DNA of 8,123 nt from an uncultured Selenomonadales bacterium (lineage in GTDB: Bacteria > Bacillota > Negativicutes > Selenomonadales > Selenomonadaceae). The DNA lies in NCBI GenBank assembly GCA_937915725.1, contig CALGGV010000140.1, positions 1 to 8,123 of the forward strand, read 5' to 3'. The notes under the pieces are model-generated. The model was not told where the DNA came from. It saw only the letters and a program-made list of their open reading frames with translations, and searched no databases. This document shows positions 1-6,349 of this stretch, one piece after another. Position 1 is the stretch's first letter. Every line of letters starts with the position of its first letter. Both the position numbers and the translations under genes were made by a program.

Positions 1-764
1 GAAAAATAAATTTGGCGCATTTCGGCTTGAGTTTTTGGCGCGCTCCAAAGTTCGCCGATTGAACTTTCACGCATTGCCGCCGCCAAATGTTCAAATAAAT
101 CCGGAAAACTTTTGCCGAGTTCAGCAATAAGATTTTTTATATTTTGGCGGTTAGTGTTGCCATTGAAAGGGCAAGGCGATTTTACAACGTTAAAATTTTT
201 TTCGGCAAAATTTACAATTTGAAATTCGCGCAGATATACAAGCGGGCGAATGACAGTAATATTTGTGCGGCTTAAAAAAGTTTTGGGCGTAAAAGTTGTA
301 AGCTGTCCGCTTGAAAGTAAACTCATAAAAAAAGTTTCTACGGCGTCGTCAAGATGATGAGCATAAGCTACTTTATTTGCGCCAATTTCATTAGCGATAC
401 GATTAATGGCGGCGCGGCGAAAATAGGCGCAGGTAAAACACGGATTTTTATTACAAGATTGAATCGCAGAAAAAATATCCACGTCGTGAATTTGATATGG
501 AATTTCTAAATCTGCGCAAAATTTTTTTAGATTTTCGGCGTTGAATTTAAAATCGTTGTCAAAATTCGGATTAATCGTAACTGCGGCAAGTGAAAATTTT
601 TTTGCGGTACGTTGTTTCAAAGTTGCAAGCGCGTAACTTAAAAGTAAACTGTCTTTACCGCCGGAAAGTCCTATTAAAATTTTATCGCCGTCTTGAATCA
701 TATCAAATTCAACAACTGCGCGCATGACTTTACTAAAAATTTGTTTTGGAAGAATTAAATTCAA
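1..764 (-). CDS. ttcA: TtcA-family tRNA 2-thiocytidine synthetase (C-terminus cut by window edge)
   Basis: This is a PP-loop ATPase expected to adenylate C32 of certain tRNAs and replace its 2-oxygen with sulfur, using an Fe-S cluster, in the cytoplasm. The 254 visible residues contain the PP-loop SGGKDS (34-39), a CxxC pair in NPCFTC (C109, C112), the HHLDD motif (136-140), VIRPL (171-175) and a third cysteine in SPCP (C198). These correspond to the three cluster cysteines and motifs of E. coli TtcA. TilS (HHADDQAET-type motif) and TtuA (N-terminal zinc finger) fit less well. I chose the TTG at 764 because AAAGGAG (775-781) lies 10 nt upstream and the residues before M14 extend the TtcA-like N-terminus; M14 is the fallback start. 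The frame is open to base 1. E. coli TtcA has about 311 residues, so a few tens are probably missing. The gene is divergent from the CorC-like gene. Confidence 0.9.
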   Translation of the reverse strand, partial: MNLILPKQIFSKVMRAVVEFDMIQDGDKILIGLSGGKDSLLLSYALATLKQRTAKKFSLAAVTINPNFDNDFKFNAENLKKFCADLEIPYQIHDVDIFSAIQSCNKNPCFTCAYFRRAAINRIANEIGANKVAYAHHLDDAVETFFMSLLSSGQLTTFTPKTFLSRTNITVIRPLVYLREFQIVNFAEKNFNVVKSPCPFNGNTNRQNIKNLIAELGKSFPDLFEHLAAAMRESSIGELWSAPKTQAEMRQIYF

Positions 765-782
765 AATAAATTCGCTCCTTTG

Positions 783-791
783 TGGTATAAT
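783..791 (+). promoter_or_regulatory. Extended -10 promoter for the CorC-like/phosphatase unit
   Basis: TGGTATAAT is a perfect TATAAT (786-791) preceded by TGn, the extended -10 form, which often works without a good -35 box. None is seen at the usual spacing. Transcription would start near 798, leaving about 33 nt before the ATG at 831. The motif sits in the 66-bp divergent gap, next to the ttcA ribosome binding site on the other strand. I found no convincing opposite-strand promoter for ttcA. Confidence 0.65.
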
Positions 792-830
792 ATTTTCAAT
801 AACCCTAAAAAAATGGAGGAGAAATTTTTA

Positions 831-2144
831 ATGGACGTTGTCCCTATAGTGCTAAACTTTTTGTTGGTAGCATTTTTAATCAGTATGAATGGATTTTTTG
901 TGGCGGCTGAATTTTGTTGCGTAAAAATGCGCCCGTCAAGGCTTGAAACTTTGATACAGGAAGGAAACAAGCGCGCAGTTTACGCCAAAAAATTAACCGA
1001 CGAATTAGACGAGGCACTTTCAGTAACACAACTTGGAATAACTTTAGCATCGCTCGGCTTAGGTTGGGTCGGTGAACCTTTTGTTGCAGAATTAATTTCC
1101 CCAATAACTCATTCGCTGGGATTGGGCGAAACGCTGGAGCATACAATTTCATTTGCGCTGGCGTTCAGTTTGATAACTTCAGCACACATAATTTTAGGCG
1201 AATTAACGCCAAAATCTTTAGCCATTGCAAGCACTGAAAAAATTTTGCTGTCAATCGCCCTGCCAATGTTAATCTTTTGGAAAGTTATGTATCCATTCGT
1301 AATAATGCTGAATGTAACTGCAAATTTTGTTTCAAAACATTTGGGCTTGCAGGCAAGCGGCGAAGGTGAAGTTGCACATAATCCTGAAGAAATTCGCTTG
1401 CTTATGGAAGAGAGTCACAAACAGGGATTGGTTGACGATACTGAAGTTGATTTTGTTGATAATGTTTTTGATTTTACAGAATTAAGCGTCCGTGAAATTA
1501 TGGTGCCGCGTACAGATATGGTTTGTCTTTACACCAATAAAACTTACGAAGAAAATCTTCAAACAATGCTTGAGGAACAAATGACGCGCTATCCAATTTG
1601 CAATGAAGATAAAGATCATATCATAGGATTTTTGCACGTCAAAGATTTAATTTCGTGGAAAATTGGCGGCAATAAACAGCTTAAACCGAATTTAACCAAA
1701 CTTGCAAGAAAAGTTTTTGTTGTGCCTGAAAGTATGGATGTTAGCGTACTTTTGAAAATGATGCAAAAAAATCGTTCGCAGTTGGCAATAGTTGTTGACG
1801 AATACGGCGGTACTTCCGGTATGGTTACGATTGAAGATATTGTTGAGGAACTTGTCGGCGATATTCAAGATGAATTTGATGAAGAACGCTCTGAAGTCGA
1901 AAAACGCGACGAAAATTTATATTCGATTGATGCCAAAATGTTGCTTGAAGATTTAGCAGATGAATTTGATATTGAAATTGAAGATGAAGACGTTGACACG
2001 ATAGGCGGCTGGCTTTCTGACAAAATCGGCGGTGAACCCCGCGTCGGGCAAACTGCCTCTTTCGACGGAAATACTTTTTATGTTGAGGAAGTGGACGGCG
2101 TAAGAATTACAAGAATTTTACTGCGCCTTTCTCACAAAACTTAA
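831..2144 (+). CDS. CNNM/DUF21-CBS-CorC_HlyC membrane protein (hemolysin family; probable Mg2+/divalent cation transporter)
   Basis: This is a 437-residue membrane protein of the CNNM/CorC ("hemolysin C-like") family, whose bacterial members have been linked to Mg2+ export or resistance. An N-terminal DUF21 transmembrane domain spans about 1-180, with hydrophobic segments near 5-27, 104-122 and 137-162. It includes the GLGW segment (76-79) and GELTPK (123-128), a motif of the family's ion-binding region. A CBS pair follows, starting near MVPRTDM (224-230) and containing VDEYGG (322-327). The C-terminal CorC_HlyC domain (about 360-433) follows an acidic linker. I chose the ATG at 831 because GGAGGA (815-820) sits 10 nt upstream and the hydrophobic N-terminus begins there. 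An in-frame ATG at 813 overlaps that ribosome binding site and is unlikely. Length is normal for the family. It is probably co-transcribed with the phosphatase 36 nt downstream. The ion specificity is inferred from the family. Confidence 0.93.
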   Translation: MDVVPIVLNFLLVAFLISMNGFFVAAEFCCVKMRPSRLETLIQEGNKRAVYAKKLTDELDEALSVTQLGITLASLGLGWVGEPFVAELISPITHSLGLGETLEHTISFALAFSLITSAHIILGELTPKSLAIASTEKILLSIALPMLIFWKVMYPFVIMLNVTANFVSKHLGLQASGEGEVAHNPEEIRLLMEESHKQGLVDDTEVDFVDNVFDFTELSVREIMVPRTDMVCLYTNKTYEENLQTMLEEQMTRYPICNEDKDHIIGFLHVKDLISWKIGGNKQLKPNLTKLARKVFVVPESMDVSVLLKMMQKNRSQLAIVVDEYGGTSGMVTIEDIVEELVGDIQDEFDEERSEVEKRDENLYSIDAKMLLEDLADEFDIEIEDEDVDTIGGWLSDKIGGEPRVGQTASFDGNTFYVEEVDGVRITRILLRLSHKT

Positions 2145-2180
2145 AAATTATATCAAATTTTAAAAATGGAGGCGATTTTT

Positions 2181-2876
2181 ATGGAGTACAAGCGAATTTT
2201 GGCACTTGGCGATATTCATGGGCGTTTTGACAGATTATCTTCAGTTTTCAATAAAATTAATTATGACCCTGAAAAAGATTTTTTGATTTTGCTCGGCGAT
2301 TATATCGATAGAGGAACTGAAAATTTACACTGCTTGCAATGGGCAATGAAAATGAGCGAACAAAAAAATGTTGTAGTTTTGCGCGGCAACCATGAACAAA
2401 TGATGCTGTTTTATTATCTTTTGGGAACATTTGAATCTACAATTTGGCTCCCAAATGGCGGCAACCGCACAAAGGCTGAAATTGACGCCTGGTGTAAAAA
2501 TCATCCGGAATTTTTAAAGCAAGCGTTGACTTTCATTTATGAACGCCCGCTTTACCACAAAATGACAATCAAGGGGCAGGAATATATTTTTGTACACGCG
2601 GGCTTAAAACCAAATTTGCCGCTGGAAAAGCAAACTGATGAGCATTTGCTGTGGATACGTGAAGAATTTTACAACGATTATAGAGGAACTGCGGAGGTAG
2701 TTTGCGGACACACTCCAACTTCATTTTTGGGCGAATTGGAAGGGCTTGAGGATAGGGATTTATATTTTCCCGTAAAATTACCAAATAAAATTACTTTGAT
2801 GGATACCGGATCCTTTTTGCCGGAAGGAAGAATTTCTTGCATTGACGTTTTGACGGGGCGAATTTGGCAAAGTTAA
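2181..2876 (+). CDS. PPP-family metallophosphoesterase (lambda-type/PrpA-like serine/threonine phosphatase)
   Basis: This 231-residue soluble phosphatase has the complete PPP metal-binding signature: GDIHG (10-14; D11, H13), GDYIDRG (39-45; D40, D43, R44), GNHE (69-72; N70, H71), HAG (139-141) and GHTP (176-179). Size and motif order match the bacteriophage lambda and E. coli PrpA/PrpB phosphatases, which use two metal ions to hydrolyse phosphoserine/threonine and other phosphoesters. The substrate is not predictable; Ap4A-hydrolase-like activity is an alternative within the same fold. No signal peptide or membrane segment is seen, so it should be cytoplasmic. I chose the ATG at 2181, 8 nt after GGAGG (2168-2172). 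An in-frame ATG at 2166 overlaps that GGAGG. It follows the CorC-like gene by 36 nt without an obvious terminator, suggesting one transcript. No clear terminator follows it. Confidence 0.92.
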   Translation: MEYKRILALGDIHGRFDRLSSVFNKINYDPEKDFLILLGDYIDRGTENLHCLQWAMKMSEQKNVVVLRGNHEQMMLFYYLLGTFESTIWLPNGGNRTKAEIDAWCKNHPEFLKQALTFIYERPLYHKMTIKGQEYIFVHAGLKPNLPLEKQTDEHLLWIREEFYNDYRGTAEVVCGHTPTSFLGELEGLEDRDLYFPVKLPNKITLMDTGSFLPEGRISCIDVLTGRIWQS

Positions 2877-2946
2877 TTTTATTAAGAAGTGCGCCTAGTA
2901 GAATATTAAACTAATTTTTATAATATGAATAAATTTTGCTTTTAAA

Positions 2947-3023
2947 ATTACCGAAATAAAAAAAACGAGTGCTAATGCATATATTAAGATGAACCATAGG
3001 AACTGCGCGGGTAATTCGGTAAT
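2947..3023. repeat. Long-range inverted repeat in the 207-bp gap before the HAD gene
   Basis: ATTACCGAA (2947-2955) is exactly complementary to TTCGGTAAT (3015-3023), with 59 nt between. The same left arm can instead pair as AATTACC (2946-2952) with GGTAATT (3010-3016), so two pairings compete. The arms enclose an A8 run and a more GC-rich stretch, ACTGCGCGGG (3002-3011). No known riboswitch or RNA family was recognised. Nothing else in 2877-3083 looks coding. It could be the leader of the HAD gene, a small RNA, or chance in AT-rich DNA. Confidence 0.4.
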
Positions 3024-3026
3024 GAA

Positions 3027-3054
3027 TTGGCAATAATTAATAAAAAAATATTTC
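3027..3054 (+). promoter_or_regulatory. Weak candidate promoter for the HAD phosphatase gene
   Basis: TTGGCA (3027-3032) is followed after 16 nt by TATTTC (3049-3054). The -35 box is good and the -10 box poor. If used, transcription would start about 20 nt before the ATG at 3084, just upstream of the AAAGGAG ribosome binding site (3068-3074). That would leave the upstream inverted repeat outside the transcript. Read-through from the phosphatase gene is an alternative. Confidence 0.25.
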
Positions 3055-3083
3055 CTAAATTTTGACTAAAAGGAGAAATTTTT

Positions 3084-3884
3084 ATGGTAAAAATAATTTT
3101 GTCAGATATTGACGGCACATTTTTAAAAAACGATAAGGGAGTACCGAAACTTCATGCGCAAGCATTAAAAGAAATTCTCGCGCAGGGTAAAAAATTTGCG
3201 TTTGTATCTGCGCGAATGCCGGAGGCGATTTATCCAATTACAGACGGAATAAATTTGCCACATACGCCGGTTATAAGCTACAGCGGCGCGCTTGTTTTAA
3301 CTGAAGATGAAAAAATTTTATATGATAAAAAAATGCCGCTTGAAGATACAAAAAATATTTTGCCTGTGATTGAAAGAAATTGGAAAGATATTTCGGTAAA
3401 TTATTACACGGGGCGCAAATGGTACGTCCGCAAAATTGATGAGCGCGTACAGCATGAAGTTGACATTACGCAGGCAACGGCGGAAATTGCAAACTTTGAA
3501 AAATTAATCAGCGAAAATATTTTGCCGAACAAAATTTTAATAATGTGTGAGCCGCCAACTTGTGAAGAAATGGAACGGGAACTCGGTGCGCAGTTTAAAA
3601 ATTTAAATGTTGTACGTTCTGCGCGACACTTGCTGGAAATTATGGATAAAAGCGTTTCAAAGGCAACGGGAATAGAAATTTTATTGCGCCATTACAATTT
3701 CACAGTTGAAGAGGCTGTGGCGTTTGGCGATAATTACAATGATATTGAAATGTTGCAGTACATTCCTCAAAGTGTGGCAATGAAAAACGCGCCGCCGGAA
3801 ATTCAAAAAATTGCAAGTGCTGTTACTGATTCAAATGAAGACAGCGGAATTTATACCTACCTAAAAAAAATTGGCTTGTTATAA
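3084..3884 (+). CDS. Cof-type HAD-IIB hydrolase (sugar-phosphate/nucleotide phosphatase-like)
   Basis: This 266-residue cytoplasmic phosphatase belongs to the HAD superfamily, Cof subfamily IIB, whose members dephosphorylate sugar phosphates, flavin precursors or other small metabolites through an aspartyl-phosphate intermediate. All four motifs are present: motif I SDIDGT (7-12; nucleophile D8, general acid D10), motif II VSAR (41-44; S42), motif III K193 in VSKATG, and motif IV GDNYND (215-220; D216, D220). The large alpha/beta type IIB cap lies between motifs II and III, about 85-185. Length is typical. The ATG at 3084 follows AAAGGAG (3068-3074) by 9 nt. The natural substrate cannot be read from the sequence. 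The gene is convergent with flgE and ends just before a shared terminator. Confidence 0.92.
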   Translation: MVKIILSDIDGTFLKNDKGVPKLHAQALKEILAQGKKFAFVSARMPEAIYPITDGINLPHTPVISYSGALVLTEDEKILYDKKMPLEDTKNILPVIERNWKDISVNYYTGRKWYVRKIDERVQHEVDITQATAEIANFEKLISENILPNKILIMCEPPTCEEMERELGAQFKNLNVVRSARHLLEIMDKSVSKATGIEILLRHYNFTVEEAVAFGDNYNDIEMLQYIPQSVAMKNAPPEIQKIASAVTDSNEDSGIYTYLKKIGLL

Positions 3885-3900
3885 AAAATTTTATGAAAAT

Positions 3901-3961
3901 AAAAAAGCCCGCCTGCAAATGTGATGAGTAAGAACATTTGCTTTAAGCGGGCGATTTTTTT
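3901..3961. terminator. Bidirectional intrinsic terminator between the HAD gene and flgE
   Basis: A two-part stem pairs GCCCGC (3907-3912) with GCGGGC (3947-3952), and GCAAATGT (3915-3922) with ACATTTGC (3934-3941), around an 11-nt loop. On the plus strand it is followed by seven T (3955-3961), ending HAD transcripts. On the minus strand it is followed by the complement of A6 (3901-3906) and further T-rich sequence, ending flgE transcripts. It is the strongest hairpin in the window. Confidence 0.92.
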
Positions 3962-3976
3962 GCAGATTTTTAAAAA

Positions 3977-6169
3977 TTATCTCTTCATGTTGACGATAGT
4001 TTCAAGCATTTCATCGCCAACAGTAATAATCTTAGAGTTAGATTGGAAACCGCGTTGAGTGATAATCATTTCGGCAAGTTCATTAGCAAGATCAACGTTT
4101 GACATTTCCAAAGATGAAGGAGTAACGCTAAGACCGAGTGCGTCAACGGTTTTAACATTTGGAGTGCCGGAGTTATTGGATTCTTGATAAAGGCTTGTAC
4201 CGGCTTTAGTAAGACCTGCAGAGTTGACGAATTGTGCGACAGCAATTTGAGCCTCACTGCGAATGACGCCATTTGAATAAGTGCCGCTGATAATACCGGA
4301 GGCGTCAACTTGAACTTTTTGTAAAACGCCATAAGCATTGCCGTCAGAAATTCCATAAACAGTAGTATTGCCGGCATATTGAGTAACAGAATCAAAACCT
4401 ATAGCAGAAGTTGAGGGCGAGGCACCGTTACCATCTGAATAAACATTATAAAGAGACGCGCCGGAAGTTGCAGCGGAACTATAGGAGCCGTCTTCATTGA
4501 AATAAATATATGAAGGAGAGCCGCCGGTAGGATTTTGGGTAGAATCGTCAAGGATAACATTCAAATAACCGGCAGTAGTAGAGCCGTCTTCTTCAGTTTG
4601 AGTGAAATAATATGTAGGACCTGCATGCCCTTCACCTGGAGCCATATAAACTCTCCAGCGGTTATCCCATGTAACTTGGTCGGGGTCTACGGTATCTGTT
4701 GTACCGTCTGAAAGAGTATATCTGTATTGTAAATTGCCGTCGTCGTCATAGACTTTAACTAATGAATCATAGTTAATTCTTTCGCCGTCTTCGTCAACTA
4801 CTCTTGCAAGTGCCAAAGCGTCCGAGTTAATATTTTCGTCATCGCTGTTTCTATCTTTATCGATAAGAATTGTAACGGCGTGCGCGTTGCCTTCAGAGTC
4901 GTAAACCGTAATAACTGTGGTAATTGGTACGCTGTGATTTCTTTCATAAAAGCCGCTTGTAACTTTTCGAGTGGTACCATCGCTTAAAGTTAAAGTAGCG
5001 GCGATAATGTTTACGCCGTCAACATTAACTGTATTGAATACATCTTGACCAACAGAATAAGTACCATTTTTTACAGTTTCCACGCTACCGTCAGCATAAG
5101 TTACTTTTACAGTATTACCGGCGTTGTAGCTTACAGTTGAAGGATAAACATAAGCCTTGCTGGAATCTCTTATTGTAACTTTTGAAATGGTTGCATCAGA
5201 ATTTGATTCCATTGTTGTGGCGTCATAGTAACTTGTATCTGAAAGAACTGCGCCTATTGTAAAAGTTTGTCCGGTGGTTAAACTGGATACAGGTATAGTT
5301 GCGCCATTTGACAAAAGAATAGTAGCGGATTCATCGCCGTCAATCGTTGTAACTGTGGCATCCAAAGAATAATCAATTCTGCCAATAGTTACGCCTTCGA
5401 TTTTTTCAGCATTTGCGCCGGTAATTGCGTAAGTTTCGCCGTGAACAAGTTCAGATGTATCAATAGTATTGCCGTCCGTGTCAGTAAGCGTAGGAGTCAT
5501 TACGCGGGCATCATAAGTGAAATTTGACGCATCACGAACGCTGATATTTGTTACTTGTTTATATTGAATACAAGCATCAGGGTCGGCAGTGCCGCCTCCT
5601 GAAGTGTAAGTAATTGAAACAATAGTAGGATCTGATGCATTAATATTGCCGGTATAATCAACCGTGGTTGTTTGAGTACCGGCCATTGTTTGTCCGGATT
5701 TTACAACAATATTTTCAGTTGCGCCATTTGTATTTAAATTGCCGTCAACAGCATTCCAGCCTTGAACATAAAGACCACTTCCGGGCAAAACAAAATTACC
5801 GTTTGTATCAAATTCAAACGCGCCGTCACGTGAATAGTAAGTCATATCGCCGCTTTTCAAAACAAAAAGTCCGTTGCCATTGAGGGTAAGGTCTGTATTT
5901 TTGCCGGTTGCTTGAGCTGAACCGTCAGTAAAAAGCATATCAACACTGGCAACTGCTGAACCGAGACCGACTTGCTTAGGATTTATACCGCCAACATTAG
6001 TTGTTGGAGCAGAGGCAGCACTTGAAGTTTGTGAAAGCATATCTGAAAAAGTTGTACGGCTAGATTTAAAGCCAACTGTATTAATGTTTGAAATATTGTT
6101 ACCAATAACGTCCATGCGTGTCTGATGGTTTTTCAAGCCGGAAACGCCGGAAAACAGGGAACGCATCAT
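3977..6169 (-). CDS. flgE: Flagellar hook protein FlgE with an enlarged central domain
   Basis: FlgE is the hook subunit, exported through the flagellar type III apparatus to form the flexible joint between rod and filament. The N-terminus carries the flagellar rod/hook signature (SLFSGVSGL 4-12, RMDVIGNNI 18-26, NTVGFK 30-35). The C-terminus carries the matching coiled-coil segment (SNVDLANELAEMIITQRGFQ, 690-709; end at 730). LYVQGW (133-138) and VYDSEGNAH (422-430) match conserved core strands. At 730 residues it is far longer than Salmonella FlgE (403). Most of the excess is an insert at about 182-412, with more at about 440-560. The only cysteine is C200. There is no signal peptide, as expected. 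AGGTGA (6176-6181) precedes the ATG at 6169 by 6 nt and an in-frame ATG at 6166 by 9 nt; either may be used. The gene appears monocistronic: a terminator follows it, and the gene upstream is divergent. Confidence 0.95.
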   Translation of the reverse strand: MMRSLFSGVSGLKNHQTRMDVIGNNISNINTVGFKSSRTTFSDMLSQTSSAASAPTTNVGGINPKQVGLGSAVASVDMLFTDGSAQATGKNTDLTLNGNGLFVLKSGDMTYYSRDGAFEFDTNGNFVLPGSGLYVQGWNAVDGNLNTNGATENIVVKSGQTMAGTQTTTVDYTGNINASDPTIVSITYTSGGGTADPDACIQYKQVTNISVRDASNFTYDARVMTPTLTDTDGNTIDTSELVHGETYAITGANAEKIEGVTIGRIDYSLDATVTTIDGDESATILLSNGATIPVSSLTTGQTFTIGAVLSDTSYYDATTMESNSDATISKVTIRDSSKAYVYPSTVSYNAGNTVKVTYADGSVETVKNGTYSVGQDVFNTVNVDGVNIIAATLTLSDGTTRKVTSGFYERNHSVPITTVITVYDSEGNAHAVTILIDKDRNSDDENINSDALALARVVDEDGERINYDSLVKVYDDDGNLQYRYTLSDGTTDTVDPDQVTWDNRWRVYMAPGEGHAGPTYYFTQTEEDGSTTAGYLNVILDDSTQNPTGGSPSYIYFNEDGSYSSAATSGASLYNVYSDGNGASPSTSAIGFDSVTQYAGNTTVYGISDGNAYGVLQKVQVDASGIISGTYSNGVIRSEAQIAVAQFVNSAGLTKAGTSLYQESNNSGTPNVKTVDALGLSVTPSSLEMSNVDLANELAEMIITQRGFQSNSKIITVGDEMLETIVNMKR

Positions 6170-6192
6170 AATAAATCACCTTTCTTTTTTTA

Positions 6193-6259
6193 TTCGGCTA
6201 ACCTTGCCGAAGGTCAGATTTCTATGACGCTCCTTGTCATTCTTAATTTAGTCTGACCT
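6193..6259 (-). promoter_or_regulatory. Structured flgE mRNA leader with hairpin-presented ACAAGGA (CsrA-site-like)
   Basis: Read on the minus strand, AGGTCAGA (6259-6252) pairs with TCTGACCT (6218-6211), giving 8 bp. This encloses an inner hairpin, ATGAC/GTCAT (6240-6236/6228-6224), with loop AAGGAGC. A second hairpin, TTCGGC/GCCGAA (6211-6206/6198-6193), abuts it, with loop AAGGTTA. ACCTT/AAGGT (6214-6210/6205-6201) is a competing stem. The inner hairpin gives ACAAGGA, the core of the CsrA consensus (ACARGGA, with GGA in a loop). It lies about 50 nt upstream of the flgE ribosome binding site. The structure is plain in the sequence; the CsrA role is inferred. Confidence 0.6.
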
Positions 6260-6309
6260 AATATTTTTCTACGTCCTTTATTTTCTAGAATTGTTTTTTT
6301 ACGCCTAAT

Positions 6310-6336
6310 ATATCGAAATTTGCTTTTTACAACTTA
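6310..6336 (-). promoter_or_regulatory. Sigma-28/sigma-D-like promoter candidate for flgE
   Basis: On the minus strand TAAG (6336-6333) is followed after 16 nt by TCGATAT (6316-6310). The flagellar sigma consensus in Gram-positives is about TAAA, 14-16 nt, CCGATAT, so each box has one mismatch. Transcription would start near 6303, giving a leader of about 134 nt that contains the paired structure at 6193-6259. A sigma-A reading (TTGTAA with TATATT) has a spacer of only 14 nt and fits less well. Confidence 0.45.
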
Positions 6337-6349
6337 AATCATTTTTTCC

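Noticed and set aside
1..764. Alternative identification as TilS (tRNA-Ile lysidine synthetase)
   Set aside because: The CxxC plus third cysteine and the VIRPL region match TtcA, and TilS lacks these cysteines.
2896..2920. Possible terminator after the phosphatase gene (TAGT/ACTA then ATTTTT)
   Set aside because: The stem is only 4 bp and AT-rich, too weak to call.
2919..2924. Perfect TATAAT in the gap after the phosphatase gene
   Set aside because: There is no acceptable -35 box or extended TG, and TATAAT-like strings are common in AT-rich DNA.
2989..3036. A 15-codon ORF (MNHRNCAGNSVMNWQ) inside the gap before the HAD gene
   Set aside because: It has no ribosome binding site, matches nothing I recognise, and is of a length expected by chance.
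6217..6240. An 8-residue upstream ORF (MTRSVIEI) on the minus strand in the flgE leader
   Set aside because: It starts inside the hairpin with no ribosome binding site before it; better explained as part of the RNA structure.
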